This document shows, piece by piece, positions 58,269 through 64,000 of a DNA stretch of 64,000 nt (position 1 is the stretch's first letter; each line of letters begins with the position of its first letter). The position numbers and the translations under genes are program-made. Location: NCBI RefSeq assembly GCF_010974825.1, contig NZ_JAAILA010000031.1, forward strand, positions 62,001 to 126,000, given 5' to 3'. This stretch comes from Aeromonas rivipollensis (lineage in GTDB: Bacteria > Pseudomonadota > Gammaproteobacteria > Enterobacterales > Aeromonadaceae). The notes under the pieces were generated by a model. The model saw nothing but the letters and a program-made list of their open reading frames with translations, searched no databases and was not told where the DNA came from.

Positions 58269-59297
58269 TCAGGTCGGTACCGGCTCCTGCGCTACCCTGT
58301 GTTGCTGAGCATAGTGGCGCGCCGCCACATCGGGATGGGAGCGCAGCCTGCCCTTGAGCACGTTTTCCCCCACCTGATAGAAGAGGGGGTTGGCCGGGTC
58401 GCTCTCGGGCCCTTGTGCCTGCGCCGCCAGCTCGGGGGAGAGGGTGAGCAGCGGCACTGTGGCATCGAGTCTCGCCGCCATAAAGAAGGCGCAGGAGAGA
58501 CGCGAGACTCCGGGGGGCGGGCTCTGCACCCGGTGCAGGGTCGCCTTGAGATAGCCGTTGGAGGCAAGCTCCAGCAGCTCGCCTATGTTGACCACCAGGG
58601 CGCCGGGCAGGGGCGGTGCGGAAATCCAGCCGTGCGCCGTCTCCACCTCTAGCCCCGAGTGATCGTCCTGCATCACCAGGGTCAGGTAGCCGGGATCCTT
58701 GTGGGCGCCGACCCCCTGGCCGCTGCCTCCCGCTTCCCGTCCCGGGTAGTGAATGAGCTTCATGTGCTGATAGGGGGCGCCCTGGATGCTCTCGTCGAAC
58801 ACCCCGGCCGGTTGCTCCAGCACCTCGGCAAAGGCGGCGAGCAGGGTGAGGGTGATGTCGCTCAGCCGCTCCTGCCAGTCCAGCAGTTGCGTCTTCATCT
58901 CGGGCAGGGTCGTGGGCCACTGGTTGGGGCCTGTGAGCCGCTGCCAGGGTTTGCCGGTCTGCGCCAGGGGGAGGGCCTGCTCCTCGTTCATGATGTCGAA
59001 CTGCTCCCGCCTGTCCGGCCGCTCCCGGGTGAGCTCGGCACTCACCAGGTTGTAGCCACGAAAGTGGGGGGAGTGCACCATCTGCACCGCCAGCTTCTCC
59101 TGCAGGGGCAGGGCGAAGAAGCGGGCCGCCAGCGCCAGTGTCTCCCGTTGCTCCGCCTCGCTCAGACCATGGCCTGTCAGATAGAAGAAGCCGATGTCGC
59201 GGGCCGCCCGGCCAAGCCTGGCCAGCATCTGGCGACGCTCCTCGGGGGTGCCATTGATCGCGGCATAGTCGATGATGGGCAGTGATGAATGTTCCAT
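58269..59297 (-). CDS. 2-oxoglutarate/Fe(II) dioxygenase, isopenicillin N synthase family
   Basis: 342-residue oxygenase with an N-terminal DIOX_N region and a jelly-roll core. The iron ligands are His199 and Asp201 (GAHKDPG) and His255, and the 2-oxoglutarate site is RLS at 266-268. The ATG at 59297 is chosen because GAGGAG is six bases upstream; an ATG at 59303 sits directly on that site. Substrate unknown; the plant-hormone and antibiotic members of the family are far relatives. Confidence 0.87.
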   Translation of the reverse strand: MEHSSLPIIDYAAINGTPEERRQMLARLGRAARDIGFFYLTGHGLSEAEQRETLALAARFFALPLQEKLAVQMVHSPHFRGYNLVSAELTRERPDRREQFDIMNEEQALPLAQTGKPWQRLTGPNQWPTTLPEMKTQLLDWQERLSDITLTLLAAFAEVLEQPAGVFDESIQGAPYQHMKLIHYPGREAGGSGQGVGAHKDPGYLTLVMQDDHSGLEVETAHGWISAPPLPGALVVNIGELLELASNGYLKATLHRVQSPPPGVSRLSCAFFMAARLDATVPLLTLSPELAAQAQGPESDPANPLFYQVGENVLKGRLRSHPDVAARHYAQQHRVAQEPVPT

Positions 59298-59612
59298 GTG
59301 CATCTCCTCACTTGCCGGATGTCGGGTGCAGTCCCGAGGCTCCGGTACAAAGATGGCGGTGTGGTTCGTGGCAGGCGTCGGGGTCCGTGGCTCACGATGG
59401 CACCATTTGGGTTGAGGGGGATGCTACTGTTCGGGGTTATAAGGTGGAAGCAACAAAATATTCTTAGTTATATACAAAAGTCGAAATAGAATTCGAACGC
59501 TGTGGATCCGCCTGTCGATTGCACGGAGAAAATGCGCCCCTGCCGATCGCCTTGCCCCTGAGCACGCCTGGGGTCAGGGGCAGGGAAGGCGCAGTGCCCG
59601 TGGGAGGCGAAT
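59298..59612. other. Intergenic region upstream of the dioxygenase gene
   Basis: No gene is supported. AT-rich DNA at about 59425-59490 probably holds the dioxygenase promoter; the rest is GC-rich with no feature I can name. Confidence 0.45.
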
Positions 59613-59613
59613 G

Positions 59614-59645
59614 AACAAAGGGGAGGCATCAGCCTCCCCTTTGTT
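59614..59645 (-). terminator. Terminator after the NmrA-like reductase gene
   Basis: Perfect 14-bp stem (59614-59627 with 59632-59645) with a 4-nt loop, downstream of the minus-strand gene at 59702; the T run is short. Confidence 0.7.
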
Positions 59646-59701
59646 GGTGGGGCGCAAGGAGCAAGGGCGAGTGCCCGCTCGGTGCGCACCGGTCAGCCTC
59701 T

Positions 59702-60340
59702 TCAGTAACCCAGGGTGAAGCGCTGGCGCAGGTGCGCCGGTTGTTCCGCTTCGTTGAGCACAGCGTTCGCCAGATCCCCGACTGTGATCCCGGCAGGCTT
59801 GTCGCCGCTAAAGAGCACCTGATCGCCCCCTAGACGGTAGCCGCCGCGCTTCTCGCCGGGTTCGAGGAACACCGGCGGGGAGACGAAGCGCCAGTCGAGG
59901 GCGGCTTCGCGGCGCAGGGCGGTGAGACCGTCGCGGGCCGCAAGCGCCCCTTGCTTCCACTCGGTCGGGAAGTCCGGGGTATCCACCAGCTGCACGCCGG
60001 GGGCTATCTCCAGGCTGCCGGCACCGCCGACCACCAGCAACCAGCTGTGGGCGGCTTTGGCTGCCTCGACAATGGCGCTGGCGCCCTTGAGGTACTGATC
60101 ATGGATATCAGGGGCACTCCAGCCCGGGTTGTAGGCGCTGATCACCCTGTCCTGCCCCTTGAGCACGTCGGCCAGCGCCTGCGGGTCCTGGGCATCTACC
60201 GCCACTGTGGTGATCTGCGGGTGGGGGGCGACTTTACTTGTGTCGCGCACTATGGCGGTGACGTGATGGCCACGGCTGACGGCCTCATCGAGGATGGCTG
60301 AACCGACAAAACCGCTGGCACCTATGAGGGCAATTTTCAT
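59702..60340 (-). CDS. NAD(P)-dependent oxidoreductase, NmrA/YwnB-like
   Basis: 212-residue atypical SDR with the glycine motif LIGASGFVGSAI at residues 4-15 and the LLVVGGAGSLE segment near 102. Members bind NAD(P)(H) and often act as redox sensors or quinone/flavin reductases rather than having a known substrate. The gene is divergent from a LysR gene (60442), which probably regulates it. Confidence 0.85.
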   Translation of the reverse strand: MKIALIGASGFVGSAILDEAVSRGHHVTAIVRDTSKVAPHPQITTVAVDAQDPQALADVLKGQDRVISAYNPGWSAPDIHDQYLKGASAIVEAAKAAHSWLLVVGGAGSLEIAPGVQLVDTPDFPTEWKQGALAARDGLTALRREAALDWRFVSPPVFLEPGEKRGGYRLGGDQVLFSGDKPAGITVGDLANAVLNEAEQPAHLRQRFTLGY

Positions 60341-60389
60341 GGAGACGTCTCCTTCACTGTGGGAATGAGGCTATCCTACGCCCCCGGAT

Positions 60390-60405
60390 GTGATTTAATA
60401 ATCAC
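60390..60405. promoter_or_regulatory. Inverted repeat in the divergent NmrA-like/LysR promoter
   Basis: GTGATT-TAAT-AATCAC lies midway in the 101-bp gap between the divergent genes, a good size and place for a LysR site. Confidence 0.45.
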
Positions 60406-60441
60406 CTGTAAATTGCATTCACTTGTAAGCTGGAATTAATA

Positions 60442-61341
60442 ATGGATCAGCTCAGACGTTACGCCATCTTCGCCGCCGTGGTGGAGGCGGGCACCATGAC
60501 GGGGGCCGCCAAGGCCCTCGGCATGACCCCCTCCGCGGTCAGCCAGCATATAGGCCAGCTGGAGAGCCTGCTCGGCCTCATCCTGCTCCATCGCTCCACC
60601 CGCCGCCTCAGCCTGACCGAGGCGGGGGAGGTGGTGTGGCAGGGGTGCCAGTCTCTGCAACAGACCCTCAACCAGACCGAGCTGCGCCTCTCGGAAGTGC
60701 GTGACAGCCTGCTCGGGGAGGTGCGGATCACCGCGCCCGTGGGCATGGCGGGCCAGCCGCTGGCGCTGGCCTTGTCGCCCCTGTTGCAGGCCCATCCGGG
60801 CCTCTGCATCCAGATCATCGCCGACGACGAGAAGCGGGATCTCATTGCCGAGCGCATCGACGTGGCGCTGCGGGTCGGCTCCCTGCCGGACTCCACCCTG
60901 GTGGCCCGCAAGCTGGGCCAGACCCGGATGCTGCTCTGCGCCGCCCCCGCCTACCTGGCGCGCAAGGGGACGCCGCGCACCCCCGCCGATCTGGCGACTC
61001 ACGACTGGCTCAGTGGCGACATGCTGGGGAGCGGCTTGCTGCTCCTTGACGAGCGAGGGGGCGAGCACAGGGTGAGGTTCAAACCCAGGGTGCTCTGCAA
61101 CAACGTCCTGCCCCTGCGCCAGTTTGCCCTGGCGGGGCAGGGGATCTCCCTGCAACCCGAGGGGGAGGTTGGCGAGGATCTCGCCCAGGGCCGCCTGCTT
61201 GCCCTGCTGCCAGGCTTTCGGGTGCCGCCCATGGAGATCCACGCCATCACCCCCCAGCGGGAGATCCCGGAGAAGGTGCGGCGGGTGATCACCGCCCTGC
61301 GCAGCCATTTCGCCGAGCCAGGGGGAACGGCGCGCCCCTGA
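60442..61341 (+). CDS. LysR-family transcriptional regulator
   Basis: 299-residue LTTR. HTH in residues 1-60 (FAAVVEAGTMTGAAKALGMTPSAVSQHIGQLE) and an effector domain from about 90 with the DVALRVGSLPDSTLVARKLG pattern of the CrgA-like subgroup, which often controls divergent NAD(P)H oxidoreductases. That fits its neighbour. Confidence 0.9.
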   Translation: MDQLRRYAIFAAVVEAGTMTGAAKALGMTPSAVSQHIGQLESLLGLILLHRSTRRLSLTEAGEVVWQGCQSLQQTLNQTELRLSEVRDSLLGEVRITAPVGMAGQPLALALSPLLQAHPGLCIQIIADDEKRDLIAERIDVALRVGSLPDSTLVARKLGQTRMLLCAAPAYLARKGTPRTPADLATHDWLSGDMLGSGLLLLDERGGEHRVRFKPRVLCNNVLPLRQFALAGQGISLQPEGEVGEDLAQGRLLALLPGFRVPPMEIHAITPQREIPEKVRRVITALRSHFAEPGGTARP

Positions 61342-61426
61342 GCCGGGTGGCAACTGTCTCGTTCCGACTTGCAAACACAGAGAGCAGCCTGTTAGCTGCC
61401 CTCTGTCGCTCGCCTTGATCCCGGCG

Positions 61427-62167
61427 CTATTTCATATAAAGGCCGCCGTTGATGGCCAGGGTCTCCCCCGTGATATAGGCCCCCGCTTCGCTGGCGAGGA
61501 AGGCCACTGCGGCGGCTATCTCCTCCGGTTTGGCGAGGCGGCGCATGGGGATGTCGGCCTTGATGCTGTCGAGGATGTCGCTGCGGATCGCCGCCACCAT
61601 GGGGGTGGCGGTGTAGCCGGGGGCGATGGCGTTGACCGTGACCCCGAAGCGGGCCCCTTCCGCCGCCAGCGCCTTGGTGAAGCCCAGCATACCCGCCTTG
61701 GCCGCCGAGTAGTTGACCTGACCGAACTGCCCCTTCTGGCCGTTGACCGAGGAGATGTTGATGATGCGGGCATCGCGCTGCTCGCACATGGCGTCGAACA
61801 GCGGCTGGGTTACGTTGTAGAGGCTGCACAGGTTGGTGTGGATCACCTCGAACCACTGATCCGGCGCCATCCGCTTGAAGGCGCCATCTCGGGTGATGCC
61901 GGCGTTGTTGACCAGCACGTCCACCCGGCCCTCCTCCTGCAACAGGCGGCCCAGGGTCTCGCGGCACATGGCGGTGTCGGCCACGTCCAGCGCCAGCAGC
62001 CGCACCTGATCCTGGTGATAGCCCTGCTCTGCGTACCAGTCGTGGGCCGCCGCACTGTTGACGCTGGAGTGGGTGGCGATGATGCGATACCCCTGGGCCA
62101 GCAAGGCGGTGGTGATGGCGGATCCGATGCCGCCCCGGGCTCCGGTGATCAAGGCAATCTTCTTCAT
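61427..62167 (-). CDS. phaB: Acetoacetyl-CoA reductase
   Basis: NADPH-dependent SDR of 246 residues that makes (R)-3-hydroxybutyryl-CoA for polyhydroxyalkanoate. The N-terminal TGARGGIGSAI, NNAGITRDGAFKRM, catalytic YSAAK and C-terminal ITGETLAINGGLYMK are typical of PhaB/PhbB. No phaC or phaA gene lies in the window. The separation from FabG rests on the NGQKGQFGQVNYSAAKAG segment; a FabG-like role cannot be fully excluded. Confidence 0.87.
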   Translation of the reverse strand: MKKIALITGARGGIGSAITTALLAQGYRIIATHSSVNSAAAHDWYAEQGYHQDQVRLLALDVADTAMCRETLGRLLQEEGRVDVLVNNAGITRDGAFKRMAPDQWFEVIHTNLCSLYNVTQPLFDAMCEQRDARIINISSVNGQKGQFGQVNYSAAKAGMLGFTKALAAEGARFGVTVNAIAPGYTATPMVAAIRSDILDSIKADIPMRRLAKPEEIAAAVAFLASEAGAYITGETLAINGGLYMK

Positions 62168-62200
62168 CTTGGCTCTCCCTGCATATCACGAGTTGAACTG

Positions 62201-62214
62201 TGCCCCTGGGGGCA
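62201..62214. promoter_or_regulatory. Palindrome TGCCCC-TG-GGGGCA in the phaB-araC interval
   Basis: Perfect 6-bp arms, 34 bp upstream of phaB, next to the larger palindrome at 62222-62241. Confidence 0.35.
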
Positions 62215-62221
62215 ATTGACA

Positions 62222-62241
62222 ACATTGTTTGCAAACAATGT
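62222..62241. promoter_or_regulatory. Perfect 20-bp palindrome between phaB and the AraC-type gene
   Basis: ACATTGTTTG and its exact reverse complement form an uninterrupted 20-bp palindrome 55 bp upstream of phaB; a TTGACA overlaps its left edge (62216-62221). Size and symmetry suit a TetR- or LacI-type dimer. The third inverted repeat GTCAC-TTTT-GTGAC is at 62255-62268. Confidence 0.6.
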
Positions 62242-62434
62242 GGCAGGGAAAGGCGTCACTTTTGTGACAGGGGGGCGCCTGGGGGAGGGCTCTTGCGAGA
62301 GGGAGCCGGGCCGCCACCGGCCAGACGCCGGAGTTGCCGGGGCCGCACAAGGCTTGCCCCCGGCACGGCGGCCATGTTTAATGTGGCCACTTGGGCGAAT
62401 GCGCCCCTTCGCCGGCACAGAGCCTGACCACAGC

Positions 62435-63334
62435 ATGACAAGCTCCCCCGCTTTCCCAGACCCGGCGCCACGGACGCGCCCCCATTTCACCCGCATCGAG
62501 CGAGTGCTCGACTACATTCACGCCCACCTGGATCAGCCCCTGTCGCTGGAGCAGCTGGCCGAGCAGAGCTGCTGGTCGCGCTGGCAGTTGCAGCGGGTCT
62601 TCTTGCACGAGACCGGCCAGACGGTGGCCCACTATGTGCGCGAGTTGAAGCTGAGCCTGGCGGCGGAGGCGCTGCTCTCGAGCCGTCAGCGGGTACTGGA
62701 TCTGGCGCTGAACCACGGTTTTGGCTCGGAAGTCAGCTTCAGCCGGGCCTTCAAGCAGCACTTTGGCTGCTCCCCCCTGGCCTATCGCAAGCGGGGCCTG
62801 CGGCTGGGGCTGCGTACCCCCCTGGTACGGGTCCCCATGCCCCTGGCCAGTCCCCCCAGACTGGTGCAGGTGCGGGTGGAGAGCCGGCCTGGGTTCGCCC
62901 TGCACGGCGTCAGGGGGGAGATCCGGGGCCTGTTTGCCAGCGAGCCCGATTTTCAGCAGACGGTGCCCGCCATCTGGGGCGCCTGGCGCGAGGCGGGGGG
63001 GCGCCTGTCCTCCAGCGAGCTGCTCGGGGTGGTGGACGTGTCGGGGGCGGGGGAGCGGCTGCCTTACTGGGCCGGGGTGGCGGCAGAGGAGGGGAGCGAG
63101 CCCGGCCCCGGGCTGGCGCGCCTCAGGGTGCCGGCACAGGAGTACGCCGTGCTCAGCCACCTGGGCCCCATCGATACGCTTGGGCAGTGCCTCAACTGGT
63201 TCATCCTGCACTGGCTGCCCTCTTCCAGCTATCGCGGGTTGGATGGCTTCGAGCTGGAGCGCTATGCCCCGGGCTTTGACGGCCAGCAGCCCGATGCCTC
63301 CATGGAGTACTGGCTGCCCATAGCGCCCCGCTAG
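62435..63334 (+). CDS. AraC-family regulator with GyrI-like effector domain
   Basis: 299-residue regulator. Residues about 20-120 form the double HTH (RIERVLDYIHAHLDQPLSLEQLAEQSCWS ... FSRAFKQHFGCSPLAYRKRG), and about 145-299 a GyrI-like small-molecule-binding domain, the Rob/SoxS-plus-GyrI layout. Such proteins usually respond to drugs or hydrophobic compounds. Start at 62435 lies in the phaB-divergent region; a much longer frame upstream is antisense to phaB. Confidence 0.87.
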   Translation: MTSSPAFPDPAPRTRPHFTRIERVLDYIHAHLDQPLSLEQLAEQSCWSRWQLQRVFLHETGQTVAHYVRELKLSLAAEALLSSRQRVLDLALNHGFGSEVSFSRAFKQHFGCSPLAYRKRGLRLGLRTPLVRVPMPLASPPRLVQVRVESRPGFALHGVRGEIRGLFASEPDFQQTVPAIWGAWREAGGRLSSSELLGVVDVSGAGERLPYWAGVAAEEGSEPGPGLARLRVPAQEYAVLSHLGPIDTLGQCLNWFILHWLPSSSYRGLDGFELERYAPGFDGQQPDASMEYWLPIAPR

Positions 63335-63378
63335 GCTCGGCAACGAGACGCCTGCATGATCTCAGGCGGCCAGCCCCG

Positions 63379-64000
63379 TCAGTCCGCAGGGTGAACCCGG
63401 TTCTTGCCCGCCTCCTTGGCCTGATAGAGTGCCCGATCGACCCTTGCTATCAGCTGTGCGGCCGATTCATGGCGCCACAGCCCCAGCCCCGCCGAGAAGG
63501 TCACCACCAGTCCGGCTTCTCGCCATTGACGCTGCAGGACCCGCAGGCGCCAGCGATCCAGCAGGGCCAGTGCCTGGGCCTCGTCTTCCCCCGGGATCAG
63601 GATGGCCAACTCCTCCCCGCCGTACCGGTAGAGCCTGGCCAGGCCGTCGGCCACCGTCACCCCTTCCTGCGCCACGGCCTGGAGGACGCTGTCGCCCACC
63701 AGGTGTCCCAGTTGGTCGTTGATGGACTTGAAGTTGTCCAGATCTATCATGCCGAGGGCGAAGGGGCGGCCGTCAGCCAGATGGCTGGCCAGATCCTGAT
63801 CGAAGCTGCGGCGATTGAAGAGGCCGGTCAGGGCATCCGTGTTGGAGGCGGCGACGGCCTCCTGCATCTGGTGATGGGCACTTTGGATCTCCTGGCGCAG
63901 CAGCTCTCCGGGCTTGCTCATGTCGATGCGGCCGACGCGCATCAGGGCGATGATCTCGACGATCATCTTGTTGATGGCATGGCGCAGTGAGCCCCAGCAG
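63379..64000 (-). CDS. GGDEF-domain diguanylate cyclase (5' end outside the window)
   Basis: The frame stays open to the window edge, so the true start lies beyond 64000; the visible ATG at 63966 has no ribosome site that I can see. The last 160 residues are a full GGDEF domain: DALTGLFNRRSFDQDL, LGMIDLDNFKSINDQLGH, and the active-site variant GGEEL, which is functional in known cyclases. No RxxD site is in place. The upstream helix suggests a sensory or membrane part is missing here. Confidence 0.88.
   Translation of the reverse strand, partial: CWGSLRHAINKMIVEIIALMRVGRIDMSKPGELLRQEIQSAHHQMQEAVAASNTDALTGLFNRRSFDQDLASHLADGRPFALGMIDLDNFKSINDQLGHLVGDSVLQAVAQEGVTVADGLARLYRYGGEELAILIPGEDEAQALALLDRWRLRVLQRQWREAGLVVTFSAGLGLWRHESAAQLIARVDRALYQAKEAGKNRVHPAD

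Overview
The window reads as a chromosomal segment of a GC-rich gammaproteobacterium, most likely Aeromonas. The evidence is the gene order cmk-rpsA-ihfB-lapA-lapB-pyrF, a 13-gene nuo operon with fused nuoCD, a MotC/PomA2-type stator pair, a rhombosortase, an H-NS protein, and enzymes of the Aeromonas/Vibrio type. I see no prophage, insertion sequence, CRISPR array or plasmid backbone. The content is mostly core metabolism plus regulators.

Layout. 1-15290: the complete nuo operon (respiratory complex I) on the minus strand, with a candidate Fur box and a second palindrome upstream of nuoA. 15316-16927: a flagellar stator pair. 17244-17707: a tRNA-Ser(GGA) gene followed by two degenerate copies of its own 3' end, each with a terminator. 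17885-20633: TPM/YgcG/LemA membrane proteins and the murein endopeptidase MepA. 20797-25276: small membrane protein, RRM protein, aldo-keto reductase, HTH regulator, SDR and threonine aldolase. 25343-30786: signalling genes (PAS protein, REC-CheC response regulator, LysR, DUF2982, GGDEF-EAL). 30940-37672: AbgT transporter, nitroreductase, YecM-like protein, a YnfM-type exporter with its divergent LysR, and ribA.

37934-46774: conserved housekeeping block (cmk, rpsA, ihfB, lapAB, pyrF), rhombosortase facing a DTW-domain tRNA modification gene, queC-queE (7-deazaguanine synthesis), DUF3820 and cobalamin adenosyltransferase. 46846-52083: hns, a lysine riboswitch in front of an NhaC-family carrier, tdk, a MATCAP-like metallopeptidase and ybjN. 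52324-52411: a second, identical tRNA-Ser(GGA) in inverted orientation. 52638-64000: katG, a tRNA-Pro/Arg/His operon, folD, a transsulfuration-type PLP enzyme with a 2-oxoglutarate dioxygenase, an NmrA-like reductase with divergent LysR, acetoacetyl-CoA reductase with divergent AraC/GyrI-like regulator, and a GGDEF gene cut by the window end.

The most unusual material is in RNA and intergenic DNA: the tRNA-Ser tail-repeat arrays (architecture like the E. coli tyrT/rtT locus) duplicated in inverted orientation about 34.6 kb apart, a structured segment in front of the second copy, the lysine riboswitch with a readable RBS-sequestering platform, and long palindromes at ltaE and between phaB and its divergent regulator.
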